A stretch of DNA of 40,576 nucleotides from an uncultured Hyphomicrobium sp. GTDB taxonomy: Bacteria; Pseudomonadota; Alphaproteobacteria; Rhizobiales; Hyphomicrobiaceae. A program made the translations under genes and the position numbers. The notes under the pieces are model-generated. The model was not told the origin of the DNA and made no database searches. It saw nothing but the letters and a program-made list of their open reading frames with translations. Where the stretch lies: NCBI RefSeq assembly GCF_902826555.1, contig NZ_CADEFI010000015.1, forward strand, positions 1 through 40,576, in the 5' to 3' direction. How positions within the stretch are numbered: position 1 is the first letter of the stretch; every line of letters starts with the position of its first letter. Of this stretch, positions 16,259 to 25,179 are shown piece after piece.

Positions 16259-17863
16259 ATGACCGAGACCTTTCGCGTGCTTGTCGCGGACCCCATTCAC
16301 GAGGACGGCTGCAAGCTGCTCGAGGCCAACAGTTCGCTCAAGGTCGATGTGGTGACCGGGCTCGATGAGGCGGCGCTCATTCAGCGAATCCCCGAGTACG
16401 ATGCGCTCATCGTTCGATCGAAAACCAAGGTAACGGAGCCGGTGATCGCCGCGGCCTCAGCCCTCAAGGCCATCGGGCGCGCCGGAATCGGCGTCGACAA
16501 CATCGATGTTCCGGCGGCGACAGAGCGCGGCATCGTCGTCTTCAACACCCCCGATGCCAACGCGACGACGACGGCCGAGCTGACGATCGCTCATCTGATG
16601 TCACTGTCGCGCCATCTCCCGCAGGCCGATCGTTCGGTGAGGAGCGGCGCTTGGACGCCTACGCGCTATGTCGGCGCGGAGCTTGCGGGCAAGACCATCG
16701 GCATTGTCGGGTTCGGCACCATTGGGCGGCTGGTCGCCGTGCGGTGCGCGGGGCTCAAGATGCGCGTTCTGGCGTACGATCCGTTCGTGGCGCCGGAGAT
16801 GATGGCGCAATCTGCAGCGGAGCCCCGGGATCTCGATACGCTGATCGCGGAGGCGGATTACGTGACGCTGCATTGCCCGCTGATCGAAAAAACGCGCAAT
16901 CTCATCGATGGGGAGCGGATCAAGCGCATGAAGCGCGGGGCGCGGCTCATCAATTGCGCGCGGGGCGGCCTGGTCGATGAGACGGCACTCGTGGAAGCGC
17001 TGAATAGCGGACATCTGGCGGGTGCGGCGCTCGATGTGTTCATCAAGGAGCCGCCCAAGGATTCGCCGCTGCTCGCGCTCGAGAACGTCGTGCTGACACC
17101 CCATCTCGGTGCGTCGACCGAGGAGGCACAGCAGGCGGTCAGCGTGCAGATTGCGGAGGACGTCGCCCGCTTCCTCAGCACCGGCGCGGCGGAGGCGGCG
17201 GTCAACCTGCCGCGCATATCGAGCGAGCAGCTCGGTCGCGCGCGGCCCTACCAGGACCTGGCGCGCGCTCTCGGCAGCCTGGTCGGCGGTTTGCGTGACG
17301 AGCCGATCAAGGAGCTGGTCGTGCGGCTGTTCGGCGCCGTTGCAGAGCTTGATTCTCGCCCCATCACGTCGGAAGCGCTGGTCGGGTTGTTGAGCAAGCG
17401 GCTCGCGGGGCCGGTCAATCGCGTCAACGCCGCACATCTTGCGCGTGCACAGGGCATCGAGGTGCGCGAATCCCGCTCCGAAAATGCCCGGGACTACGTG
17501 TCTCTGATCGAGGTCAGTGCGGTGACGGAGCGAGCGACCACCGTCGTTGCCGGCACGCTGCTCGGCGGGAGGCTGCCGCGGCTCGTGCGTATCGACGCCT
17601 ATGACGTCGAAGCGGTGCCGAAAGGGCATTTCATCTTCACGCGCCACCGCGACGAGCCAGGCGTGGTTGGCGCGCTCGGCGGGCTGCTCGCGCGCGAGCG
17701 AATCAATATTTCCCGCATGCATGTCGGGATTGACGGCAACGGCAATGGAGGAGATGGCCATGCCATTGCGCTGATCAGCATTTCGGCGCCGCTGCCGGAG
17801 GCAGTTCTGTCGGAAATTCGTGCGCTGTCTGCGATTGCGCAGGCGGTGACTTTCGAGTTGTGA
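16259..17863 (+). CDS. serA: D-3-phosphoglycerate dehydrogenase
   Basis: This 534-residue enzyme oxidises 3-phosphoglycerate to phosphohydroxypyruvate with NAD, the first step of serine synthesis. The NAD-binding motif is GFGTIGR (residues 151-157). Catalytic residues are R235 ([11 protein letters not shown]), E264 (FIKEPP) and H282 (TPHLGAST). An intervening ASB-type domain and a C-terminal ACT domain (about 455-534: [34 protein letters not shown]) give the long form of the enzyme; the ACT domain usually gives feedback by serine. The phosphoserine aminotransferase follows after 43 bases. In a C1-utilising host serine also feeds one-carbon metabolism. Confidence 0.97.
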   Translation: MTETFRVLVADPIHEDGCKLLEANSSLKVDVVTGLDEAALIQRIPEYDALIVRSKTKVTEPVIAAASALKAIGRAGIGVDNIDVPAATERGIVVFNTPDANATTTAELTIAHLMSLSRHLPQADRSVRSGAWTPTRYVGAELAGKTIGIVGFGTIGRLVAVRCAGLKMRVLAYDPFVAPEMMAQSAAEPRDLDTLIAEADYVTLHCPLIEKTRNLIDGERIKRMKRGARLINCARGGLVDETALVEALNSGHLAGAALDVFIKEPPKDSPLLALENVVLTPHLGASTEEAQQAVSVQIAEDVARFLSTGAAEAAVNLPRISSEQLGRARPYQDLARALGSLVGGLRDEPIKELVVRLFGAVAELDSRPITSEALVGLLSKRLAGPVNRVNAAHLARAQGIEVRESRSENARDYVSLIEVSAVTERATTVVAGTLLGGRLPRLVRIDAYDVEAVPKGHFIFTRHRDEPGVVGALGGLLARERINISRMHVGIDGNGNGGDGHAIALISISAPLPEAVLSEIRALSAIAQAVTFEL

Positions 17864-17906
17864 TGGTCGTACCAACCGCCTTTCAACCGATCTGGAATTC
17901 CTACCC

Positions 17907-19070
17907 ATGACGTTGCCTCAAAAGCCTGCGCACCGGCCGTCCAACGCGCGGTTCTCGTCCGGTCCCTGCGCCAAGCGACCCGGATGGTCGCCGGAGGCGC
18001 TCGGCGGCGCGTTTCTCGGCCGCTCGCATCGCGCGAAAGAGGGGAAGGCGCGTCTCAAGCTCGCGATCACGAAGACGCGGGCGCTGCTCGGTTTACCGGA
18101 TGGGTTTCACGTCGGGATCATGCCGGGATCCGATACCGGTGCGTTCGAGGGGGCGCTCTGGTCGCTGCTCGGCGCGCGCGGTGTCGACGTGTTGGCGTGG
18201 GAGAGCTTCGGCAAGGGTTGGGTGACGGACATCGTCAAGCAGCTCCGACTGCCGGACGTGCGCGTGCACGAGGCCGATTACGGTGTTTTGCCGGATCTTT
18301 CTCTCGTGGATTTCTCGCGCGACGTGGTTTTTACGTGGAACGGCACGACGTCCGGCGTTCGGGTGCCGGACGGGCGCTGGATTGCGGACGATCGCGAGGG
18401 ACTGACACTGATCGATGCGACAAGCGCCATCTTTGCCCAGCCGATCGACTGGGCGAAGGCAGACGTGGTGACCTACTCGTGGCAGAAGGTGCTCGGCGGC
18501 GAGGGCGCGCACGGGATGCTGATTCTCTCGCCGCGTGCGGTGGCGCGGCTTGAATCACATGTTCCGGCGTGGCCGATGCCGAAGCTGTTCCGGCTGACCA
18601 AGAAGGGCAAGCTCGACGCGGCAATCTTCGAAGGCGAAACAATCAACACACCGTCGATGCTGGCGCTGGAAGACTATCTCGACGCACTCGATTGGGCGGA
18701 GAGCGTCGGCGGGCTCAGGGGCCTCATGGCGCGGGCGGACCGTAACGCGCAAGTGCTGTTCGACTGGATCGCGGGCGCGGACTGGGTGGCCAATCTGGCG
18801 GCCGATGCGGCAACGCGCTCGAATACGTCGGTGTGTCTTAAGATCGTCGATGCGGATGTGATGGCGTTGCCGGTTGCGGACCAAGCCGCGTTCGTCAAGG
18901 GAATCGTGTCGCGGCTCGAGGCGGAAGGTGTGGCGCTCGACATCGGGTCCTATCGCGATGCGCCGGCGGGATTGCGCATCTGGACGGGAGCGACGGTGGA
19001 GACGGCCGACCTCGAGGCGCTGACGCCGTGGCTCGACTGGGCGTTCGCCGCCGGCAAGGCCGCGCTCTAG
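17907..19070 (+). CDS. serC: Phosphoserine aminotransferase, alphaproteobacterial type
   Basis: This is a 387-residue PLP-dependent class V aminotransferase that converts phosphohydroxypyruvate and glutamate to phosphoserine. It has the features of the alphaproteobacterial/archaeal SerC subgroup rather than the E. coli type: [23 protein letters not shown] at the start, [37 protein letters not shown] and the PLP lysine in [16 protein letters not shown] (K194). serA lies immediately upstream, so the first two steps of serine synthesis are co-transcribed. The stop codon forms part of a hairpin that may end the transcript. Confidence 0.95.
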   Translation: MTLPQKPAHRPSNARFSSGPCAKRPGWSPEALGGAFLGRSHRAKEGKARLKLAITKTRALLGLPDGFHVGIMPGSDTGAFEGALWSLLGARGVDVLAWESFGKGWVTDIVKQLRLPDVRVHEADYGVLPDLSLVDFSRDVVFTWNGTTSGVRVPDGRWIADDREGLTLIDATSAIFAQPIDWAKADVVTYSWQKVLGGEGAHGMLILSPRAVARLESHVPAWPMPKLFRLTKKGKLDAAIFEGETINTPSMLALEDYLDALDWAESVGGLRGLMARADRNAQVLFDWIAGADWVANLAADAATRSNTSVCLKIVDADVMALPVADQAAFVKGIVSRLEAEGVALDIGSYRDAPAGLRIWTGATVETADLEALTPWLDWAFAAGKAAL

Positions 19071-19113
19071 GGTCGTTCCGGTTTTGGTGCACTCGGGGAA
19101 CGACCCTAGGTTT
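19067..19113 (+). terminator. Hairpin at the end of serC
   Basis: There is a perfect 13-bp inverted repeat (CTAGGGTCGTTCC at 19067-19079, GGAACGACCCTAG at 19097-19109) with a 17-base loop, followed by GTTTTC. It includes the serC stop codon. It may be a terminator or a palindromic intergenic repeat; both readings fit. Confidence 0.55.
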
Positions 19114-19134
19114 TCGTCTATCGCGCTTCTTATC

Positions 19135-19170
19135 GGAAAGCCAGTTCCTACTTTTCCGGAAGCGCTCTAG
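19135..19170. repeat. Dispersed intergenic repeat, copy B
   Basis: This 36-base element shares the ACTTTTCCGGAAGC core and the CTCTAG end with copy A at 6773-6807. It lies between the convergent serC and DUF1772 genes and overlaps the last codons of the latter by a few bases. Confidence 0.6.
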
Positions 19171-19658
19171 GGCGCGGCGGGCGTGCGGATGGCGAGAATG
19201 AAAGCAGCCGTGGCCGCTAGAGACGCTGCCGTGCGCACAGAGTTCCACCACGTCCAATCGACGAGATAGCGCGACCAGACGGCGGCGCCCTCGCTGCCTG
19301 CCGGATCAACGGCTGCGAGTTCATCGTTGAGCGGGACATTGCGGACGATGGTGAGAACAAACGTGCCGACGACGTAGAGGGCCGCGCCGATCAGCCAATA
19401 GGGGATGCGGGGATCATCCCAACGCAGCCCGGCCAGCAGGGCCAGCGCAGTACATGCGATCGCCGTACCAACGAACACGGCGATGAAGCCCGAGCGCACT
19501 ACGACAAGATTGATCTCCTGCATGGCGGCGATGCCTTCTGCCGGGGGGCGGCGGCCGAGCGCCGTCATAACGAAGGTCGAGAAGCCAAAGAAAACGCCGG
19601 CGATCAATGCGGCACCAAGCGCCGAGATCCATGTCATGGCGACGAGAAGCTGTTCCAT
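19167..19658 (-). CDS. DUF1772-type membrane protein
   Basis: This encodes a 163-residue inner-membrane protein with four predicted spans. The pattern FFGFSTFVMTALGR-PAEGIAAMQEIN near the N-terminus, IVRNVPLNDEL and W-R-YLVDWTWWNSVRTAASLAA is characteristic of DUF1772, the family related to fungal anthrone oxygenase-like proteins. The start at 19658 has a GGAGG ribosome site 7 bases upstream. Its biochemical role is unknown, and it shows no obvious link to its neighbours. Confidence 0.85.
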   Translation of the reverse strand: MEQLLVAMTWISALGAALIAGVFFGFSTFVMTALGRRPPAEGIAAMQEINLVVVRSGFIAVFVGTAIACTALALLAGLRWDDPRIPYWLIGAALYVVGTFVLTIVRNVPLNDELAAVDPAGSEGAAVWSRYLVDWTWWNSVRTAASLAATAAFILAIRTPAAP

Positions 19659-19727
19659 GGGCGGCCTCCGTGCGGCTTGCGGCGGCATGTTAGTGCAAGT
19701 TCGTCCGCGGCGGAAATCGGGCTCGGA

Positions 19728-20663
19728 TTATCCGCGGGCGACAGTGGCAACGTGGATCGGAAACTCAGGTGTCGCCATCAGCGCCTTGCAACGCTCGAAG
19801 CGGCCGGTGGCGTAGGCCCAAAAATCGTCGGCCGGATTTTGGTTGGCGTGCTGGATCAAACCCCAGAGGGTCCACAACAGGTCGCACATGGCTTTGTAGA
19901 TGACGACGCGACCGTGCTCGGCGGGGCTCGGCGGACCGCCGAAATAGGCGGCGATGAACTCGGCTTCCTTGTCGGGGGCGAGCTTCGCCTCGACGATCAC
20001 GTCGCCGAGGTCCCAGAGCGGATCGTTCATGCCCGAGTACTCCCAATCGACGAGCCACATGCGGCCGCCGGCATCGATGAAGTTCTCGGACAGCGGGTCG
20101 CAATGGCAGGGGGCTAGCGGCAGAGGATGCGCGTTCAGGGCCTGGCGCACAGCCTCGGCGGATTTGAGCACGTCGTGGTAGCCCTCGGGAAGGTCCACCG
20201 TCTTGCCGGAAAGGATCTTCAAGTAGTCGTCGATCATGGCGAACAGCTCGAAGCGGAAGTCAAACGTCTCGCCGCTGGTGTGCAGCTTGCGCAGGACATT
20301 GGCTGCGCGGGTCGGTGCACCCGGGATGGTCGCGAAGCCCTCGGGCGACAACGTGACGGCGTTCGGAATGGCGGCCATCAGCATCAGGCCATCGCCGGTG
20401 GTGGCAAGCACCTCGGGGCTCACGCCCGCGCGTGCGGCTGCGCGTGCGGCGACGGCTTCGACTTTGCGGTTGATGTATTCCTCGGTGCCCTTGCCGGGGA
20501 TGCGTAGCACATAATCGCGATGGGGGTTGCCAATCAGATAGACCCGGTTCGTCAGGCCGCCAAGGCGAGTGACGGTCGCTTCGCTGCCCTCGACGGCATT
20601 GCGGATGCCGAGCCGGTCGAGCGCGGCGCCGATGTCGCTGAGGTCCTGGTCGATGACGCCCAT
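19728..20663 (-). CDS. Choline/ethanolamine kinase-like phosphotransferase, copy 1
   Basis: This is a 311-residue protein of the APH/choline kinase superfamily. The Gly-containing N-lobe strand pair (VTRLGGLTNRVYLIG, YVLRIPGKGTEEYINR), the catalytic HCDPLSEN (H187, D189, N194) and the metal-binding WLVDWEYSG (D206) are intact, and the TNRVY and DWEYSGMNDPLWDLG motifs point to the choline/ethanolamine kinase subgroup. It lies 24 bases downstream of the FAD-GcvT dehydrogenase on the same strand, so they form an operon. A paralogue accompanies the other dehydrogenase on the opposite arm. The substrate is not known; an amino alcohol or a methylated amine derivative fits the context. Confidence 0.85.
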   Translation of the reverse strand: MGVIDQDLSDIGAALDRLGIRNAVEGSEATVTRLGGLTNRVYLIGNPHRDYVLRIPGKGTEEYINRKVEAVAARAAARAGVSPEVLATTGDGLMLMAAIPNAVTLSPEGFATIPGAPTRAANVLRKLHTSGETFDFRFELFAMIDDYLKILSGKTVDLPEGYHDVLKSAEAVRQALNAHPLPLAPCHCDPLSENFIDAGGRMWLVDWEYSGMNDPLWDLGDVIVEAKLAPDKEAEFIAAYFGGPPSPAEHGRVVIYKAMCDLLWTLWGLIQHANQNPADDFWAYATGRFERCKALMATPEFPIHVATVARG

Positions 20664-20687
20664 TGTCCCACTCCCTCACTGTTGCCG

Positions 20688-23108
20688 CTAGGAGAGTAGT
20701 CTTTCGTTGGCCGGGTCGTAAATCGTGCGTGCGACGCGTGTTGCGGGATAGGTGACGCCGAACGCCTCGATCGAGAAGCCTTGAGCGTCGGCAAGCTCTG
20801 TCGGCAGCCAACCGAAGGCGATGGTCTTGCCGACCGTGTGACCGAAGCTCGTGCTTGCGGTCTGGCCGACGACGCGGCCATCATGCAGGATCGTCTCGCC
20901 GCCATGGAAGGGTGCGAAGCCGTCGACTGTGAAGGAGCAGAGCAGGCGCTTGGATCCCGTGGTGTGGATCGCTTCGATGGCGGAGCGGCCGATGAAGTCT
21001 TTGGTCATATCTACCGTGCCTTCGAGGCCGGCGGAGATGGGATCGTTGTCGGGACCGATCTCGGCGGACCAGTAGACGTAGCCCTTTTCGAGGCGACAGG
21101 TCTCGATGGCCCGATAGCCGATATCCCTTATGCCGAAGGCGGCACCGGCGGCCTTGAGCGCCTCGTAGAGCGCGGGCGCGTATTCGGCCGGCGCATGCAG
21201 CTCGTAGCCGAGCTCGCCGACGTAGCCGACGCGGACGGCGCGCACCGGAACGTGTCCGACCTCGATGTCGCGCACGGCCAGGAACGGGAATGCCGCGTTC
21301 GAGAGGTCGTTGTCGGAGAGCGCCTGTAGCACGTCGCGTGAGCGCGGGCCGCAGAGATTGAGCACGGCCCAGGCAGAGGTGACGTCACGGATGGCGACGG
21401 AGCCGTTTGCCGGAAGATTGCGGCGCACCCAGCTCGAATCGCGCACGCCGAATGCCGATCCCGAGATCATCATGAAGCGCTCCGGTCCGAGATGCAGCAG
21501 CGTGACCTCGGCCTCGATGCCGCCCTTGGCGTTGAGAAGGGTCGTGTAGATGCAGCGGCCGGGGTCGCCTGCAATGCGGTTGGCCGCAATTCTTTCGAGG
21601 GCAGCCGTCGCGCCCGCTCCATCGATTTCGAATTTCGAGAACGAGGTCTGGTCGATGAGGGCGGCGGATTGGCGGATGTGGCGATGCTCGGCACCGACGG
21701 CGTCGAACCAACTCGGCTTTTCCTCGAAGCTCGATGTCTCGTCGCGGGAGGTCCCGGGCGCGGCGAACCACAGCGGGCGCTCCCAGCCGAAACGGGCACC
21801 GAAGACGGCGCCTGACTGTTCGAGATGGGCGTGCACGGCCGACCGGCGCAGGCCGCGTCCCGCGACCGTTTCCTCGGCGGGCCAGTGTATTTTGTAGTAA
21901 CTGCCGTAAGCCTCGATGGCACGATCTTCGAGGTAGCGCCCGGTGGCATGGGGGGTGCCGAAACGGCGCACGTCGAATGCCCAGAGGTCCATGCCGGGGT
22001 CGCCATAAAGGATCCAGTTGGCCATGGCCTCGCCGGCGCCGCCCGAGGCTGCAATGCCGGCGGTGAATCCGCAGGCGACATAGAAATTGTCGAGCTCAGG
22101 GGCGAGGCCCATGATCGGCTCGCCATCGGCAGAGACGGGAATGGGGCCGTTGATGATGGTCTGGATGCCGATCGTGTTGAGCACCGGCAGGCGCTCGGCG
22201 CACGGAAGCGCGAACAGCTCCAGACGCTCCAAGTTCTCGGCAAACAGCTCGCGCCCGAAGGCAAACGGTGGGCGTGAGCGCCAGCAGCCCTTGGTGCCAT
22301 CCTCCCAGCCGCCGATGGCGAAGGCGCCGACATCCGGCTTCAGGTAGAAATTTTTGTCGGGATCGCGCAGCGTGGGCAGTGTCCTTGGCAGGTCGAGTTT
22401 CTTCTCGGTCAAGAAGTACTGATGCTCGACGACGCCTGCCGCAAGCGCGACGCCAGCGAGCTCGCCGAGACGCTTGGCCCACAGCCCTGCGCAATTGACG
22501 AGGATCTCGCAGCCGATGGTGCCGTGATCGGTGGCGACGCCGGTGACGCGGCGGCCTTCCGTCAGGATCTCCGTGACGCAGACGCCTTCCTGGATCGTGA
22601 CGCCGGACTTGCGGGCGGCAGCGGCATAGGCGTGCGTCAGCGCGTAGGGATCGACGTAGCCGTCGGAGGGAATGAACGCCGCGCCGACGACGCCGTCGGG
22701 TTCGATGTAGGGGAAGAGATCCTTGGCTTCGGACGCGGAGAGCGCGTGGCATTCGAAGCCGAAGCTCTTGGCCAGCGTCATGGAGCGGCGGATCTCGCTC
22801 CACCTCTCCGGCGACGATGCAAGGCGCAGCGAGCCGACTTTGCGCCAGTCGATGGGAAGGCCCGATTCCGCTTCGAGGCGGTCGAACACGGCGACGGAGT
22901 TCTGCATCAGCCGGGTGAGGTTGCGCCGCCCGCGAAGCTGGCCGACGAGGCCGGCGGCGTGCCAGGTGCAGCCGTCGGTGATGTGTGATTTCTCGAGAAC
23001 GAGCACGTCGCGCTCGCCGCGGCGGCCGAGATGATAAGCGAGCGAACAGCCGATGGCGCCGCCGCCGACGATCACGATGCGGGCGTGCCTGTCGAACGGT
23101 TGCGGCAT
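20688..23108 (-). CDS. Dimethylglycine/sarcosine dehydrogenase-like FAD-GcvT enzyme, copy 1
   Basis: This 806-residue protein has the architecture of dimethylglycine and sarcosine dehydrogenases. An N-terminal DAO-type FAD domain (VIVGGGAIGCSLAYHLG at about 11-28) carries the TWHAAGL motif, whose His (H50) binds FAD covalently in this family. A linker domain and a C-terminal GcvT/aminomethyltransferase folate domain follow (from about 430; SKFEIDG, GYVGELGYELHAP, GYRAIETCRLEKGY). Such enzymes remove N-methyl groups, pass electrons to ETF and formaldehyde equivalents to tetrahydrofolate. It starts 25 bases after the DeoR regulator gene and precedes the kinase gene. It is paralogous along its whole length to the 816-residue protein at 29103; the two may act on successive methyl groups. 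Confidence 0.9.
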   Translation of the reverse strand: MPQPFDRHARIVIVGGGAIGCSLAYHLGRRGERDVLVLEKSHITDGCTWHAAGLVGQLRGRRNLTRLMQNSVAVFDRLEAESGLPIDWRKVGSLRLASSPERWSEIRRSMTLAKSFGFECHALSASEAKDLFPYIEPDGVVGAAFIPSDGYVDPYALTHAYAAAARKSGVTIQEGVCVTEILTEGRRVTGVATDHGTIGCEILVNCAGLWAKRLGELAGVALAAGVVEHQYFLTEKKLDLPRTLPTLRDPDKNFYLKPDVGAFAIGGWEDGTKGCWRSRPPFAFGRELFAENLERLELFALPCAERLPVLNTIGIQTIINGPIPVSADGEPIMGLAPELDNFYVACGFTAGIAASGGAGEAMANWILYGDPGMDLWAFDVRRFGTPHATGRYLEDRAIEAYGSYYKIHWPAEETVAGRGLRRSAVHAHLEQSGAVFGARFGWERPLWFAAPGTSRDETSSFEEKPSWFDAVGAEHRHIRQSAALIDQTSFSKFEIDGAGATAALERIAANRIAGDPGRCIYTTLLNAKGGIEAEVTLLHLGPERFMMISGSAFGVRDSSWVRRNLPANGSVAIRDVTSAWAVLNLCGPRSRDVLQALSDNDLSNAAFPFLAVRDIEVGHVPVRAVRVGYVGELGYELHAPAEYAPALYEALKAAGAAFGIRDIGYRAIETCRLEKGYVYWSAEIGPDNDPISAGLEGTVDMTKDFIGRSAIEAIHTTGSKRLLCSFTVDGFAPFHGGETILHDGRVVGQTASTSFGHTVGKTIAFGWLPTELADAQGFSIEAFGVTYPATRVARTIYDPANERLLS

Positions 23109-23133
23109 GAGGTGTCCTGTCTCGGGGCTTCGA

Positions 23134-23922
23134 TCAATTCGGCTCGGCGGAATGGGAAAGCGCGGCGACGAGGGTTTGAGTGCCCGCCGCTTCGAGCTTC
23201 TCGCGCAGCGCGGCGGGTGGCGCCTCGTCCGTCACGAGTGTCGCAATCGGCTCGAAGCCGCATACGCGCACGCGTGCCTTGGCAGTGAACTTCCAAGCGT
23301 CGGCGGCAACGATCGTGCGGTCCGCCCGATCGATCATGGCGCGTGCGACGCGGGCCTCGTCGATGTCGAAATCCATGTAGCCGTCCTTGGCGTCGATGGC
23401 ACCCATGGAGAGAATGGCGAGATCGGCGCGGAACTCATTGATCAGCTCGATGGCCTCCTGTCCAGCGGCAGCGCCGATGTCGGCGCGGAGTGCGCCGCCA
23501 GCGAGCTGCACGGCGCAGTCGCTGCGGCCGAGCAGCATGCGGGCGATCTCAATGGAATTGGTGACGACGGTAAGACCGCTTCTCTGCTGCAAGGCCTCGG
23601 CGACGTAGGTGGTGGTGGAACCGGAGTCGATGAGCAGCGTCATGCCATCGGAAACCAGTGCTGCCACGGATTTGGCGATGGCACGCTTGGCGGTGATCCG
23701 CTCCTTGATGCGGCGGGAGAACGGCGGCTCGGCAAGAGCGCCGGCCAGCACGACGCCGCCGTGCACGCGATGAACGGTCCCCTGCTCCACAAGATCCTTC
23801 ACGTGACGGCGCACGGTCTCGTCGGAGACGTTGAGGCGCTCAGCGAGCGAGGTGATCGACTCGCGGCCGGTGACGCGCAGCGCATCGAGGATGGCGCTTT
23901 GCCATCGTGTCGGAACATTCAT
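23134..23922 (-). CDS. DeoR-family transcriptional regulator
   Basis: This is a 262-residue DeoR-type repressor. The N-terminal winged helix-turn-helix is at about residues 8-60 (ESITSLAERLNVSDETVRRHVKDLVEQGTVHRVHGG). A DeoRC sugar-phosphate-isomerase-like effector domain follows (SDGMTLLIDSGSTTTYVAEAL, VVTNSIEIARML, LAGGALRADIGAAAGQEAIELI, KDGYMDFDIDEARVARAMIDRADRTIVAADAWKF). DeoR regulators usually sense phosphorylated metabolites, which fits the two kinases in the cluster. The start at 23922 has a GGGAGA site upstream. It heads the minus arm and is divergent from the ABC importer genes. Confidence 0.92.
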   Translation of the reverse strand: MNVPTRWQSAILDALRVTGRESITSLAERLNVSDETVRRHVKDLVEQGTVHRVHGGVVLAGALAEPPFSRRIKERITAKRAIAKSVAALVSDGMTLLIDSGSTTTYVAEALQQRSGLTVVTNSIEIARMLLGRSDCAVQLAGGALRADIGAAAGQEAIELINEFRADLAILSMGAIDAKDGYMDFDIDEARVARAMIDRADRTIVAADAWKFTAKARVRVCGFEPIATLVTDEAPPAALREKLEAAGTQTLVAALSHSAEPN

Positions 23923-23988
23923 GGGCCGCGTCTCCCGGCAATTTGCTTGAGAGTCGGGCAAAGAACCACAAAAAGCAACAAGGATGTG

Positions 23989-24006
23989 GAATGTTTATTG
24001 ACATTC
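23989..24006. promoter_or_regulatory. Candidate operator overlapping a -35 box
   Basis: There is a perfect palindrome GAATGT-N6-ACATTC in the 203-base gap between the regulator and the importer genes. A consensus TTGACA (23998-24003) overlaps its right half, though the expected -10 is poor. Flanking TGTGG and CCACA copies add further symmetry. This is the best candidate for binding of the DeoR-type regulator. Confidence 0.5.
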
Positions 24007-24125
24007 TGTGGGATCGTGGGACGCTGAGCGTGCGCTTGCAGGCAGCCTCTAACTCGAAGTTTGCAGCGGCCGCCCGTCCTGCGCAGGGAGTTTGTCGGTC
24101 CTCACAACGCAAAATCGGGTGAAAA

Positions 24126-25076
24126 ATGGTGATGCTTCGCTCCTCGGCCGCGCTGGCGGCTCTTGCGCTCGCCTCCGTCCTGCCGCCACCGGCTCTGGCG
24201 GAGGACTCCAAAGACCCTATCAAGATCACGCTTCACGATTGGACGGGCCAGCTCGTCAGCGCCCACATCATGGGTGAGGTGCTGAAGAAGGCCGGGCTCA
24301 ACATCGAATACGTGCAGGCCGACTACTTGGCGCAGTTCGCGGGACTGAAGACCGGCGACGTGCACTTGGCGATGGAGATCTGGGCCACGACCGGCAAGGA
24401 CGCGCTCGAAGAGGCGGTCGGCACCAAGCAGGTCGAGAACCTCGGCGAGACGGGAATGCTCGCCATCGAGGAGTGGTGGTTTCCCGAGTACATGAAAGAG
24501 AAGTGTCCCGAACTTCCGAAGTGGGAAGCGCTCAAGACCTGTGCCGAGGCCTTCAGCACGCCGGAGACCGCGCCCAAGGGGCGCTATGTCGGCGGCCCGG
24601 TAACGTGGGGCGGCTTCGACGAGGAGCGCGTGGCGGCGCTCGATTTGCCGTTCGAGGTGGTGCACGCCGGCACGGACGCCGCTCTGTTCGCCGAGCTCGA
24701 GTCAGCCTACCAGCGCAAGGCGCCGGTCATCCTGTGGGTCTACGCGCCGCATTGGGCGCCGATCAAGTACAAGGGCGAGTGGATCGAATTCCCGAAGTAC
24801 GAGCCGGCCTGCTACACCGATCCCGCCTGGGGCATCAACAAAGAGAAGACCCACGATTGCGGCAAGCCGCGCGGGCCGATCTGGAAGGCCGCATGGGCGG
24901 GTCTCAAGGATAAGTGGCCGTCGGCCTACACGGCCATCAAGGGCTTCAACATCACCAACGACGAAATGGGCAAGCTGGTCGGTGACATCGACCTGGATGC
25001 CAAGAAGCTCGACGACGTGGTCGCCGAGTGGATCAAGGCCAATGAGGCCCGCTGGAAAAAGTGGATCTCGGGCTAA
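24126..25076 (+). CDS. Glycine betaine/proline-type ABC importer, substrate-binding protein
   Basis: This is a 316-residue periplasmic binding protein of the OpuAC/ProX family. A signal peptide is cleaved after about residue 25 (PPALA-ED). Conserved binding-protein stretches are ITLHDWTGQLVSAHIMGEVLKKAG, AQFAGLKTGDVHLAMEIWATTG and RKAPVILWVYAPHWAPIKY. Several Trp and Tyr residues could form the aromatic box that holds a quaternary ammonium group. Two Cys pairs (around KCPELPKWEALKTC and the ACYTDPAWG...HDCGK region) may form disulfides. It is the first gene of the plus arm. The ligand could be betaine, dimethylglycine, choline or a related methylated amine. Confidence 0.9.
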   Translation: MVMLRSSAALAALALASVLPPPALAEDSKDPIKITLHDWTGQLVSAHIMGEVLKKAGLNIEYVQADYLAQFAGLKTGDVHLAMEIWATTGKDALEEAVGTKQVENLGETGMLAIEEWWFPEYMKEKCPELPKWEALKTCAEAFSTPETAPKGRYVGGPVTWGGFDEERVAALDLPFEVVHAGTDAALFAELESAYQRKAPVILWVYAPHWAPIKYKGEWIEFPKYEPACYTDPAWGINKEKTHDCGKPRGPIWKAAWAGLKDKWPSAYTAIKGFNITNDEMGKLVGDIDLDAKKLDDVVAEWIKANEARWKKWISG

Positions 25077-25179
25077 TCTGCTCCGCCGGGCTCCGGGCTG
25101 TGGGCTCGCGCCGATTTCGAGGTGCGAGCCTTCATTCAGGGCGTCGTGATCCAAATCCATCTCGCGCCGGACATCGTGC

